Positions 53,650 to 64,000 are shown, counted from the stretch's first letter. The stretch is 64,000 bases of DNA from Symsagittifera roscoffensis (GCF_963678635.1 NC_087070.1:33100695-33164694); one strand, 5' to 3'. Notes: generated from the letters alone by a model not told the origin. Numbers and translations: made by a program.

Positions 53650-55460
53650 TCGCGAACCTTGTGTCCGTTCTTGTACTTTGCTAATGCTCGGAAAAGACTT
53701 AAATGATCTTTGTAAGGTTCCTGGTCTTTGTTAGATAAAAGACAGTTAACAGAATGGTTTTTTCAGTAGAGATTCAGGTAAGACAGAGTCCGGACATTCC
53801 ATTCGGATGTTTTTCAGCAAAGCAGCAAAAACTCTAACGTTGGTAATCAACTTGAATCTCCATTTTGTGTTCTGGCGTTCTTGGGTACATTGCTCCACAA
53901 TATCAAATTATAAGAGATGAGGTCGTCTTAAAAAGGCTGTTAAAAAATTGTAAAGAAAAAGTTTTTTTTTTAAAAGTTTGTTGAAAAATTTTGTGAAAAT
54001 TAAATTAAGTATGCAACTGGTAAAAATTGCCACAAAGTTTTGTTGTAAAGATAGCAAAAAATAAACCTTTTTTTAGCATTTTGTAAAAAATTTCGCAACA
54101 TTTTTTTCACGCATGACAAAAAAATTGTTACAATTTTTGAAACATGTTAAAAACTTTACATTAATTTTTGCACCATGCAAAAACTTTTAAAATTTTCTGG
54201 CGCACTTGTTAAAAAAATCCAAGAAAACCTCGCAAATTAGGAAAAATTACTTAACTGTTTTTGCATTTAAAAAAAACTGTAACAAGATTTTCTTGCACTG
54301 CTGAAAACTAAAATTTATGATTTTCTTTGTTCTGTTTTTGATAATTAAATCTTCATTTTGCATGAATGTTGATCAAAAACATCATAAAGCAATGTATTAA
54401 GACAGGGAAGAGTACTCAAAGTCATCAATATACACTTCGTTCATGTACATTGCCAATGCGCGGAAAAGACACGAATGATCTTTGTAAGGTTCCTTGTCTT
54501 TTTTTAGAAAAAAGACAGTTAACAGAATGGTTTTTCAGTAAAGATTCAGGTAAGACAGAGTCCGGACATTCCATTGAGATGTTTTTCAGCAAAGCAGCAA
54601 AAACTGTAACGTTAGTAATCAACTTGAATCTCCATTTTGTGTTCTGGCGTTCTTGGGTACATTGCTCCACAATATCAAATTTGAGGATAAGAGATCGTCC
54701 TGAAAAGGTTGTTAAAAAATTGTAAAGGTAAGGTTTTCTTAAAAAAATGTTGAAAAACTTTGTGAAAATTAAATTAATTATGCAACTGGTAAAAATTTTT
54801 TCAAAGTTTTGTTGTAAAAATGGCAAAAAATCAACCTTTTTTAGCATTTTGTAAAAAAAATTCACTACATTTTTTTGACGCATGACAAAAAAAAAATATT
54901 ACAATTTTTGCAAACATGTTAAAAACTTTACATCAATTTTGCACCATGCAAAACTTTGATAGTTTTTCTGGCGCAATTGTTAAAAAAATCAAAGAAAACC
55001 ACGCAAATTAGGAAAAATTACTTAAATGTTTTTGCATTTGAAAAAAACTGTAACAAGATTTTCTTGCACTGTTGAAAACTAAAATTTAGGATTTTCTTTG
55101 TTCTGGTTTTGATCCGTAAAACTTTTTTTTTGCATGAATGTTGATCAAAAACATCATAAAACAATGTATTAAGACAGGGAATAGTACTCAAAGTCATCAA
55201 TGTACACTTCGCTCATGTACAGTGCCAATGCGCGGAAAAGACAAAAATGATCTTTGTAAGGTTTCTTGCCTTTGTTAGATAAAAGACAGTTAACAGAATG
55301 GTTTTTCGGTAGAGATTCGGGTAAGACAGAGTCCGGACATTCCATTGGGATGTTTTTCAGCAAAGCAGCAAAAACTGTAACGTTAGTAATCAACTTTAAT
55401 ATCTATTTTGTGTTTTGGCGTTCTTGGGTACATTGCTCCACAATATCAAATTTTTGTACA
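53650..55460 (-). repeat. Tandem module of about 772 bp in the polymerase region of F (3 copies)
   Basis: The TTTGATATTGTGG start (read on the minus strand) recurs at about 53907, 54679 and 55450, giving periods of 772 and 771 bp. Each module has about 250 bp of coding-type sequence (TNVTVFAALLKN, CPDSVLPES) and the first two are separated from the next by roughly 450 bp of AT-rich spacer (53920-54360; 54700-55140). E has only two modules. Confidence 0.85.
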
Positions 55461-55935
55461 TTTCCTTGGATTGTTATCAAGTCTGCCTCAGTAAAAAGCA
55501 AATGGGATTTTTCAAATAAAGTATTGTTTTCAAGGGTGTAGAAAAATCGATATTCACCAGTCTAAATATTTCGAAGAACAAACCCCAGAGTCATGTTGAT
55601 TTTAGCGGCAGAATCGAGCTTTTTGAAGACTTCCTCTAGTTTCTCGTTGATTATTTTAGTATCTAACTTGGAAATTTGGAAGTTAAATACTTCTTCTCTC
55701 CCATTTTCTATCTCCGGCCAACCAGAAAATGTTTAAAAAGCAATAAGTTCCTCATTTTGTTTTTCACCATCTTCCCCTTCTTCCTCAAAACTGGTTCAAT
55801 TCCGCTACAGTATCACTGGGTTTCCGTTGCTTAGTTCCATGTTCTTTTCTCCGATGTTGTTGGAAAGAGTAGTCACTTGAGAAGTCTTTTTCGCAAGACG
55901 AACAAACTTGCTTGATACTTTATTTCTTGTTGATT
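55461..55935 (-). pseudogene. Zinc-finger start of the F polymerase
   Basis: Minus-strand match to 31175-31660 of E, including the QQHRRKEHG stretch (about 55845) and the segment coding for the linker. Contains remnants of the Cys/His module. Decayed. Confidence 0.6.
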
Positions 55936-56653
55936 GTAAGTTACTATACAAGAAAAAAAACACTGCGCGTGATTTCCTTTTTGACGTAATAGATGTAAAT
56001 TCTTACTTTTTTCACAATTTTTTGGACGTTTATGTTGTCCAAAATAGAGTTCTCCGACTCAGTAAAGGTCTTTTTAGGGAAACCTACTCAATCAAAGAGT
56101 TTACTTTTGATCCACATATTACGTATCGAAGCTATAAACTTACTGCTGAGTTACACCTGACTAGAAAAGAAATTGTATAATTATTTTTAGAAAATTTGAA
56201 GTTAATAAAAAATTCGTACGATAATATTTCAAAGACTCTTTTTATTCCCTACTCAACTCCCAATTTTGTCAAAACTCCTCAGCAAAGTTCTTTATTCCGC
56301 CATTTCTTTAATAAGTTTCAAAGTTCAAAATCTTGCAAGATCAGGTTTGGAATCAGAGATTTGCAGAGATATGCTTTGAAAAAATCATCAACTTTGACTT
56401 TTCCTCTCAAATCTACATAACAAAAAAGAACTTAACTATCTACTCAAAAATCAGCAATTTTTCATCGATTATCTACAAAAAATTCAAATTACTTGATAAA
56501 AAGACTTGCAGAGATGCTACTTCTACTAATTTTTTTTATTTTGTTACTTATATCAGCAATATTTCTTATTTTTACAGCAAACAACTTTTGGTCTTTTTTT
56601 TCTGCGATTGCTTTTGTGTATATTTTACTTATTTGAAAGATTTAAGTCCTTAA
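55936..56653 (+). pseudogene. Membrane protein of F, first copy
   Basis: Homologue of the E gene at 29684-30313. Readable parts: LDVYVVQNRVLRLSKGLFRE (about 56019), LTAELHLTRKEI and a hydrophobic C terminus near 56520-56640. Decayed, a few breaks. Confidence 0.65.
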
Positions 56654-57100
56654 AAGGTAAACTTTTCTCTGATTGGATACGACAACTAAAACAAAAAAGA
56701 ACATTTTTGCGATTGGAAACGACAATGTGTAAATTGGAGTTTTGTTTCCGGTTGGACACAACTTTTCTATAAGAATTCCATAAAAGGAAACTGAAATCTG
56801 ATTGGAAACGACTACAATCCAATTCAGGAAAATCCACTCTGATTGGTTAAGGCCACACATTCGAATTGAAGGTCCCCTCTCTCTTAACTAAAAGTCATTT
56901 TTTTTTCATCTCAACTACCGTCAAATACCTCCTCTCTCAGCTCTAAATCGTTTACTATCAACTTAACCACCGCCAACTACTTCTTTCGCAACTGTAATTC
57001 TTGTTTTTTTTCGGAATTTTTTTATTTATTGAATTTCCCTCACAACTTATTGCTCAAATTAATCTTCTCAGCGCAAAACAACAACCTTTTTTCTGGCACG
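56654..57100. promoter_or_regulatory. CCAAT-box region of F
   Basis: Repeated (T/C)GATTGGA(A/T)ACGACAA units at about 56675, 56710, 56800 and 56838, the counterpart of the CCAAT boxes at 29495-29630 of E. They lie upstream of the plus-strand acidic gene. The rest is pyrimidine-rich and empty. Confidence 0.4.
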
Positions 57101-57576
57101 GATGGACATCCCAATCCAAATCTGACAAATGGTGGAGGTGATGCGCAGGGATTTCATCAACGAACATAATGTAACGTAAGTACCCATGACAGAGAACCAA
57201 CTTGGAGAAACGCAAATGATGGAGGAAAAGGCTGAGCATGTGGGAATGAACTACCCGAAACTCCTGACTCTAGATATGTGGCTCGACGATTTCCTGGAAT
57301 CGACCATTCGACAATTTCCTCTTTCCTTGGGAAGAGAGATCTGTGAACAACCCAATTACCGTTCAAGAGGATGAGGGGTTCTCTGAACCAAGAACTTCAG
57401 TCAACGAACCACCAAGACAGCCACCACTGATGGAGGCTAGACCAGCTTTGCGCTCTATTGAGAACTTGCACAATTTTGAGAACTCAACTGCTCGACAGTT
57501 CTTTGAGTTGAAAAAAAATTGTTGTTGTCTTGTAATTTGTAATTTAATTTCTTTGCATCTGGTCATTTTATTTTAA
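57101..57576 (+). pseudogene. Small acidic protein of F
   Basis: Homologue of 28816-29130. Readable parts: TENQLGETQMMEEKAEHVGM (57189-57248) and MEARPALRSIENLHN (about 57430). A FLARMDIPIQ segment lies at about 57090-57120, and a GTAAGT donor-like sequence at 57176. Decayed. Confidence 0.5.
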
Positions 57577-58096
57577 AGAGATAGGAGCAAAGAGACGAGG
57601 TCGTCCTAAAAAGGTTTGTTAAAAAATTGTAAAATAAAAGTTTTTTAAATAAATTTGTTCAAAAAATTTTGTGAAAATTAAATTAATTATGCAATTGGTA
57701 AAACTTTTACAAAGTTTTGTTTTAAAGATGGCAAAAAAATAAACCACTTTTGGCATTTTGTAAAAAAATTCACAACATTTTCTTCACGCATGACAAACGT
57801 TTTTTTACAATTTTTGCAAATGTGTTAAAAACTTTACATTCGTTTTTGCACCATGCAATAATTTTTATAATTTTTCTGGTGCACTTGTTAAAAAAATCAA
57901 GAAAACCTCACAAATTAGGAAAAGTTACTTAATTTTTTTTTGCATTAAAAAAATTGTAACAAGATTTTTTTGCACTGTTGAAAACTAAAATTTATGAATT
58001 TCTTTGTTCTGTTTTTGATCATTAAAAATTCATTTTGCATGAATGTTGATCAAAAACTTGAGAAAACAATGCATTAAGAGAAAACAATGTACACTT
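57577..58096. repeat. Extra copy of the AT-rich module spacer in F
   Basis: Matches the spacers at 53920-54360 and 54700-55140 (GACGAGGTCGTCCTAAAAAGG start; GATCAAAAAC near its end). It is part of a larger duplicated unit: spacer, zinc-finger remnant, membrane-protein gene. Confidence 0.75.
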
Positions 58097-58226
58097 CGTT
58101 CATGTAAAAAGTTTTTACATGAACGAGAGAGTAGTGACTTGGGAACTCTTTTTCGCAAGACGAACAAACTTGCTGTGGAGAGAGTAGTGACTTGGGAACT
58201 CTTTTTCGCAAGACGAACAAACTTGC
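58097..58226. repeat. 31-bp perfect palindrome and 54-bp tandem repeat
   Basis: 58097-58127 is a perfect inverted repeat with a one-base centre (arms TCGTTCATGTAAAAA). It is followed by two copies of a unit beginning GAGAGTAGTGACTTGGGAAC (about 58126 and 58178). These mark the left junction of the second membrane-protein copy. Confidence 0.85.
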
Positions 58227-58960
58227 TTGATAGTTCATTTCTTGTTGATTGTAAGTTACTATACAAGAAAAAAAACACTCCGTGTGATTTCCTTTTTGAC
58301 GAAATAGATGTAACTTCTTACTTTTTTCACAATTTTTTGTACGTTTATGTTGTCCAAAATAGAGTTCTCCGACTCAGTAAAGGTCTTTTTAGGGAAACCT
58401 ACTCAATCAAAAGTTTACTTTTGGTCCACAGATTACGTATCAAAGCTATAAACTTACTGCTGAGTTACACCTGACTAGAAATGAAATTGTATTTATTTTT
58501 AGAAAATTTGAAGTTAATAAAACAGCCGTACGATAATATTTCAAAGACTCTTTTTTTCCCTACCTAACTCCCAAATTTGTCAAAACTCCTCAGCAAAGTT
58601 CTTTATTCCGCCATTTCTTTAATAAGTCTCAAAGTTCAAAATCTTGCATGATCAGGTTTGGAATCAGAGATTTGCAGAGATATGCTTTGAAAAAATCATC
58701 AGTTTGAGTTTTCCTCTCAAATCTACATAAGAAAAAAGAACTTGACATTAAAAATCAGCATATTCTCATCGATTATCTACAAAAAATTCAAATTACTTGA
58801 TAAAAAGACTTGCAGAGATGCTACTTCTATTATTATTTTTTTATTTTGTTACTTATATCAGCAAAATTTCTTATTTTTACAGAAAACAACTTTTGGTCAT
58901 TTATTTCTGCGATAGCTTTTGTGTATATTTTACTTATTTGAAAGATTTAAGTCCTTAAAA
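58227..58960 (+). pseudogene. Membrane protein of F, second copy
   Basis: Duplicate of 55936-56653, reading LYVYVVQNRVLRLSKGLFRE near 58337, with the hydrophobic end near 58820-58940. More decayed than the first copy. It is followed by the same CCAAT-type repeats (58970-59115). Confidence 0.65.
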
Positions 58961-59465
58961 GGTAAACTCTCCTCTGATTGGTTACGACAACTAAAACAAA
59001 ATTGAACGTTTTTGTGATTGGAAACGACAACGTGTAAATTGGAGCTTTGTTTCCGGTTGGACACGACTTTTCTATAAGAATTCCATGAAAGGAAACTGAA
59101 ATCTGATCGGAAACGACTACAATAAGGAATAGTGCTCAAAGTCATCAATGATGAAAAATTTTCAGGAAGTATTTAACAAGTTTTTTTTTCAATAATTTTT
59201 TTGCGTTTTTCACATATGCATAAAAAAAAATAAGTTAGAATTTTGCATTTGTTTCCAAAAAAAACCCCAAAAAATTTTGCATTTAACTTAAAAATTTTAT
59301 GAAAACTTTTGCACACTTGTTAAAAAAACCAAAACAATTTTTACATCTTGAAAAAAAACAAATCAAAATTTGCATCAAATAATTTTTGCACACGTGTTGA
59401 AAATTACATATTTATTCCTTGAAAAAGATCCTGATTTTAAATAAAACAACTTTGACAAGAGTTTA
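58961..59465. other. CCAAT-type repeats and AT-rich minisatellite-like stretch
   Basis: 58970-59115 repeats the ATTGG boxes. 59160-59420 is A/T-run sequence with irregular TTGCA.. and TTTTGCAC units. No gene. Confidence 0.5.
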
Positions 59466-59850
59466 ATAAACAAATATTCAATTTTTAATAGAAAAACTGA
59501 CACGATCATTATTTACAGTACCATAACCATCAATGAAACAATAAACAATTTTCAACAAATCAGTCTCATACTTTGAGTTTTGAACTTTTCGAATCCTTTA
59601 CAAAAAGCTGATCTAAGAGTCTGAGTGGACGCAAGCTTCTGAGCAGAACTGAGACAATGTCTTTTGATTATTTTTTTTGCAGCAGGTGTTTCTTTGCAAA
59701 ACTGGCTAATTTTTCCAGTATTCTACGTTTCAAGTTGTGTACGACTGCACGATTCAATTGATTGAAAATTTCACCTCTTGATGAAATAACATTGGAATGT
59801 ATTTGTACAAAGTATATATACAGTCAACAATTTGGTAAGTGAAATGATAT
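59466..59850 (-). pseudogene. Small basic protein of F
   Basis: Minus-strand homologue of 27712-28053. The C-terminal FIDGYG and N-D-x-V stretches are readable near 59500-59550. Upstream lies Lys-rich coding-like sequence (about 59590-59680). Decayed. Confidence 0.5.
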
Positions 59851-60307
59851 TTATCTAATTTTTGCAAAAGTTGATCGAGCGATGATCCGATTAATATTAA
59901 GTGAAATTTGTAGTTTTGCACTGGGCAGAATGTTGAATGGTTGGTTACACAGTAGTTTTGAGTAACAATGAACTTTTCATAAAATATTTCTGAGACAGAG
60001 ATAAAAAGAGATTATGCATTGTAGTCCGAATAAAAAGTGGGATATGCTTGACACATAGCAGATGCCATGACCGATTACTTGTTAAAAAAATATTTTATCT
60101 ACATTGAATTGCTTATATAGTAGTTCCATCACCTACGCAATGTCCATTTTTGGATCATCACATAGTCGTTGTTTCATATAAGGTAATAATACCTTATTAT
60201 GAATGTACAATGATTCATCGACATTTCCTAATTTCTATAAATTAACAGTTATCATTGTTTTGAAATATCTACTACTGATCTGTTGACTCTGAGTCTCAAA
60301 TCGAAAA

Positions 60308-60856
60308 TGTATCCACGAAAGAATAACTTTCCCAAGTATATTGATTATGCTAAGAACCACAAAAGAATTGGAGATTTTCTTTGTCCCACAAACCCTACGA
60401 CGGAAAAATTTACTTTGAACCTTGCTTCCAGTTGCTAAAGAAAAATGAATCGAGAATAATCGAAAATACCCAGCAAGTTATCTTGGTGAAAAAGAAGGGG
60501 AAATGATATCAGCAATACGAAATACTGTTATTCACGATGCTAAAAACCTTGGACTCGTTCCTGTATTGGAACCCTATTCTGACAAAGACTCAACGATGGA
60601 GCAGGAACATGCGAACTTTTATGCTGTGTATGACGTAGCAACATACAAGAAGAGAAGGGCGTCTGTCACAACCAAGAAGTACAGTGTGAAAAAACCACCC
60701 TACATTCAGATTCGACTCTTCACTGCAAAGGAGAACGAAGTCTTGAAGCAAGTTGCCTATGTCGACTATACTTTGAACGAACTCAAAGAACTCGTCCAAG
60801 TCTTGAAGATTGTTTGTTTGTTGAGAACTGTAATGTTCAACTATTTCGTTGAGTGA
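60308..60856 (+). pseudogene. PC4-like double-module protein of F, first copy
   Basis: Starts MYPRKNNFPKYIDYAKNHKR and has IRNTVIHDAKNLGLVPV, then VTTKKYSVKKPPYIQIRLF and YTLNELKELVQVL. Close homologue of 26754-27344 in E. The clear open part is 60503-60856. A few breaks. Confidence 0.6.
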
Positions 60857-62170
60857 TGTTATTATAGTCATGTAATTCAAAAATTCATCTTCTTGAATCT
60901 TTTTTTAAAATTTTTTTGAGCTGAGCAGTTTTAGTTGGAACATTGGTTTTTCTAGAAATCTTGCTTTAAAGCTTCAAAATAAATGGGGAATTTTTCATAT
61001 CGTCTGACAAGAAAAGTCCCAGAAATTTTCTCTAACTGTTTTGGAATCTCAAAGTTTACCAAAATTGCAAGATTTGGATACAGAATCACAATTTTCTCAA
61101 TTTGAGTGGACTTTGCATAAAGAAAGACGAAACGTTTTTCTAAGTTATCATTCAGATATTGAAAAAATAGATCTTGTAGAGTATCGAAGATATTGAAACA
61201 CTTCGGAAAACAATCAAAAATTTCGATTGGAAAGAGAAGAGTATGATAAACTGGTTGTTTTTATCCCATCGGTTTTTTCTTATGTAGAAACATTCAAAAA
61301 ACTAAAGAAAAATGAATCGGGACAAATCGAAAAACTCAGCAAGTTAACTTGGTGAAAAAGAAGGAGAAAAGATATCAGCACTTCAAAATTCTGTTATTCA
61401 CGATGCTAAAAACCTTGGACTCGTTCCTGTATTGGAACCCTATTCTGACAAAGACTCAACCTTGGAGCAGGAACATGCGAACTTTATGCTGTGTATGACG
61501 TAGCAACATACAAGAAGAGAAGGGCGTCTGTCACAACCAAGAAGTACAGTGTGAAAAAACCACCATACATTCAAATTGGACTCTTCACTGCAAAAGAGAA
61601 CGAAGTCTTGAAGCAAGTTGCCTATGTCAACTATACTTTGAACGAGTTCAAAATACTTGCCCAAGTCTTGTTGAGAAATTTTATGTTTGTTGAGAACTGT
61701 AATGTTCAGTTATTTTGTTGAGTGATGTTATTATAGTCATGTAATTCAGTTATTCATCTTCTTGAATCATTTTTTAAATTTTCTTTGAGCTGAGCAGTAT
61801 AAGCTGGACCATTGGTTTTTCCAGAAATCTTGCTTTAAAGCTTCAAAATAAATTGGGACTTTTTCATATCGTCTTACAAGAAAATACCCAGAAAATTTCT
61901 CTAACAGTTTTGGAATCTCAAATTTACCAAAATTGCAAGATTTAGATACAGAATCACAAATTTTTCAATTTGAGTGGACTTTGCATAATGGAAGACGAAA
62001 AGTTTTTCGAGGTTATCATTCAGATATTAAAAAAAATAGATCTGAAAGAGTATCGTAGAAAATGAAACGATTGGGAAAACAATCAGAAATTTCATTTGGA
62101 AAGAGAAGAGTATGATAAACTAATTGATTTTATCCCCTCGGTTTTGTTTTATGTAGAAACATTCAAAAAA
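60438..62170 (+). repeat. Tandem duplication of about 868 bp in F
   Basis: The sequence from AAGAAAAATGAATCG (60438) onward recurs from 61306, and CTTCTTGAATC lies at 60890 and 61757, giving a period of about 868 bp. Each unit holds the second half of the PC4-like gene and a second short PC4-like region. Confidence 0.85.
61300..61721 (+). pseudogene. PC4-like protein of F, partial second copy
   Basis: Product of the 868-bp duplication. Readable part 61491-61721 (YDVATYKKRRASVTTKKYSV; YTLNEFKILAQVL). It lacks the N-terminal part present in the first copy. Confidence 0.6.
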
Positions 62171-62225
62171 ACTTGCATCACTATTGACGAATGCACTGTA
62201 GAAAACGAACGTTCAGAAATTAAAT
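61890..62225 (+). pseudogene. Second short PC4-like gene of F
   Basis: Coding-like stretches FEWTLHNGRRKVF and LEREEYDKLIDFIPSVLFYV, followed by CITIDECTVENERSEIK. A second, truncated copy lies in the upstream duplication unit at about 61070-61300. The pattern of basic strand plus LEREEYDKL helix resembles the PC4-like protein of D at 12794-13009. Decayed. Confidence 0.35.
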
Positions 62226-62545
62226 GAAATTCTCAGAAATTTTGATTTGTTTAAGCATGATTTTTCATCAAATACAGAAAGGAATAATTACTTTTTTTGT
62301 ATCTGTTTTGTTTTGGACCCAAACATAAATTTGAAAGAAATGAACCAAAAATTTCCTTTTGGGGGTCTAATTGGATACGGAAATTCCTGTATGGGTTTTT
62401 CTTTGCAAATTCAAAAAATTTCTTACTTCGTGCAATTTTACTTGACGCAGCTGGATCTGTGAAGTCTACTACTTATAAGGGACCTGGTTATTGTTATGTT
62501 TTACCTATATTTCCAAGCTGTTGTTTCCTTGGTCACGTGACTTAA
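62226..62545 (+). pseudogene. GGLIG-motif conserved protein of F
   Basis: Homologue of 11879-12316 in D: NNYFFCICFVLDPNINLKEM, FPFGGLIGYGN, and a DAAGSVKSTTYKGPGYCYVL stretch. Lies directly before the exonuclease-like gene, as in D. Some breaks. Confidence 0.5.
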
Positions 62546-62647
62546 TTGTTCTTCTGTTTATATGTTAAAATTTTTGCTTCAACAGTATATGCATTGTTCG
62601 ATTGTTAGTCATTTTATCCAAAAATTTTAGCAAAAACATTTTAGATT

Positions 62648-63055
62648 ATGAGTCTAGTTGTTTTGGATTTTGAGTGTACTGAAAACAAGATAGTGAAAGA
62701 GTTAGGAGTTTATAAAAATGGGCAAACTGTGGGATGTTCCTTTTTTCTTCCCAAAAAACTCAAAGCTACATCTCAGTCTGCTAGGTGTACAAAGCATCTT
62801 CATGGAATCAATTGGAACAGTTATACTGATCTTGAAAAAATATTGAAAAAATTAAAAGCTCCAGAAACTGAGTTTTTTGCAAAAAGTTATGAAAAAGGTA
62901 AATTTCTGTCAAAAATTTTGGCAACAAAGGTCACAAACTTGGATAACTACGCATGCCCAAAAGTTCAGAATTTGATTTTCAAAGATGAAGAATACGATTG
63001 GAGATGTAGCAACCACCCATTTTGTCATGCAAATACTCTTCAATGTGCAAAATGA
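62648..63055 (+). CDS. DEDD-exonuclease-like protein of F
   Basis: A 135-codon open frame starting MSLVVLDFECTENKIVKELG. LHGINW is at about residue 55, AKSYEKGKFLSKIL at about 80, then VTNLDNYACPKVQNL and a Cys/His end (CSNHPFCHANTLQCAK). Homologous to 12310-12879 in D, which is longer at the C terminus. The Asp-Phe-Glu at the end of the first strand suggests a DEDD exonuclease or RNase H-like fold, and the Cys/His group a zinc site; both are inferences. The short length suggests the frame is incomplete compared with D. Confidence 0.5.
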   Translation: MSLVVLDFECTENKIVKELGVYKNGQTVGCSFFLPKKLKATSQSARCTKHLHGINWNSYTDLEKILKKLKAPETEFFAKSYEKGKFLSKILATKVTNLDNYACPKVQNLIFKDEEYDWRCSNHPFCHANTLQCAK

Positions 63056-63440
63056 AAAGAATTTGCATAGGGAACATGGACTCGATGTTTTTTTAACAAA
63101 CTGTAAATAATCAAAACAATTTTGAATTATCGTGTTTTTGAAATTTAAATGATGATAATCATGATCAATTTTTTTATTCCAAAGTTGAGATGGGTGATGA
63201 ATGTGACAAACAATTAAATTGAGGAAATTTTGTTTTTGGTGAGGAGAATCATGAACGAAAACCATGGAACGTTTTTGGACGTACGTGTAATAGATAATTT
63301 TTAGTTTTTGTGTGCCAATTTTTTGTCATAGTTTTAATACTAGCAAGTGCAATCGATCGAATAACGTTATTCACTACATGTGACGAAACAACAGTTTGGG
63401 TAGCAATTTTATCAAGTACAGTCGGTTAATTTTTAACTTC
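63056..63440. other. Spacer before the F ATPase, no gene seen
   Basis: AT-rich, no convincing frame on either strand. Confidence 0.5.
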
Positions 63441-64000
63441 TCCGAAGCTATGAAAAAAAAATTCTTGAGTTTTTAGTTCGCTAGTTGGACCAAGGGGATC
63501 TGAAAATTTGCATCTTATTTTTGATTGGTTAAAAAGTGGTACATTTCAAGCAAAATTTTACAAATTTTTTTTTTCATGAACATTATCAACCTCTTTATGG
63601 AAAAATGCAAAAAGAAACTTAAATTTAACCAAGGAGTTGACTTTAAGCTGATTGAAAACCTTCCCAATAATAGAACCATTAAACCCGTTATTATTTGATG
63701 ACTCTTGTGAAGAAATTTCAAATTCTAAGCAGTTTGTAAGAGTTGCTACTGCTGGAAGACACAGGAGACTGAATACAATATACATTAAGCATAACTTGTT
63801 TCATCAAAGCAATTTGGGAAGAGATGTTGAGTTACAAAATACACATATAGTTGATTTAACTCCAAAAACATTTGATTCGCTAAGATATTGCACAAACAGT
63901 GGTTTTATCAAAGTTTTATCTACCCGCAGGAACAGAAACAAAGTTTTTGGACGATGAGCATACATTACGTCTCTATACTCCCAATATTTCACACACTTCC
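63441..64000 (+). pseudogene. A32-like packaging ATPase of F (partial, runs off right edge)
   Basis: A P-loop-like region lies near 63487. The clear segment 63652-63957 has a Walker B motif (LLFDDSCEEI, about 63685-63717), VRVATAGRHRR and DLTPKTFDSLRYCTN, which match LVFDESCEEI, KLATTGRDKG and DPRTSDCLRYCSN of the ATPase of D. Same family, FtsK-HerA/A32 packaging ATPase. Decayed. Confidence 0.7.

Larger units (their letters stand above)
49569..64000 (-). mobile_element. Polinton/Maverick element F, relative of E, runs off right edge
   Basis: The left end AGTTGTAGAGG...GGCTGATCAGG matches the terminal repeat of E. The order is inverted to E: polymerase on the minus strand first, then membrane protein, acidic protein, small basic protein and PC4-like genes, then the conserved block with GGLIG protein, exonuclease-like protein and packaging ATPase. 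The right end, and any integrase or capsid genes, lie outside the window. Several internal duplications have enlarged it. Most genes carry several breaks; it is a fossil. Some stretches are almost identical to E (for example 54366-54690 versus 31650-31974). Confidence 0.85.

Overview
The window is AT-rich eukaryotic DNA built almost entirely of transposable elements. The families present (Polinton/Maverick elements, a Ty3/gypsy retrotransposon, a non-LTR LINE with an APE-type endonuclease, short inverted-repeat elements) point to an animal genome, most likely an invertebrate. No host housekeeping gene, rRNA, tRNA or CRISPR array was recognised, so the species cannot be placed more closely. Only one short stretch (about 48.9-49.57 kb) looks like possible non-element coding sequence.

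Layout. 1-6.2 kb: a gypsy-type LTR retrotransposon on the minus strand, cut by the left edge. Its gag-pol frame reads open from 5724 to the window edge, so it looks young and whole as far as it can be seen. 6.2-10.85 kb: its leader and possibly LTR sequence, a 1.6-kb inverted-repeat element with a C-rich core (7423-9001), an 865-bp MITE-like element (9034-9898) and plain flank. 10.854-48.901 kb: Polinton D, an old and badly decayed element with inverted ends. It carries an A32-like ATPase, integrase, penton-like protein, major capsid protein, Ulp1-like protease and protein-primed DNA polymerase B.

A second Polinton, E (17.883-38.189 kb), is inserted inside the capsid gene of D. It has roughly 500-bp terminal inverted repeats and an exact 6-bp target duplication (GAAACA). 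E carries its own DNA polymerase B of a different lineage, zinc-finger modules, a two-helix membrane protein and small accessory genes, and a LINE (21.87-25.64 kb) sits within it. From 49.569 kb to the right edge runs a third element, F, a close relative of E in inverted orientation. It has polymerase on the minus strand at the left, then duplicated accessory genes, then a conserved block (GGLIG protein, exonuclease-like protein, ATPase) running off the edge.

D and E/F belong to distinct Polinton lineages but share a small-gene block: a GGLIG-motif protein, a DEDD-exonuclease-like protein, small PC4-like putative ssDNA-binding proteins, and the packaging ATPase. The most unusual signals are: (1) an X-Y-X' rearrangement near the right end of E, in which 863 bp of the surrounding Polinton D lies between two near-identical copies of the end of E's polymerase gene; (2) a promoter-like array of four perfect CRE sites (TGACGTCA), one AP-1 site and a TATA box in front of E's polymerase; (3) CCAAT-box repeats upstream of other E/F genes; (4) a roughly 772-bp tandem module inside the polymerase region, two copies in E and three in F; (5) further local duplications and palindromes in F. 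These suggest a family that often switches template while replicating.
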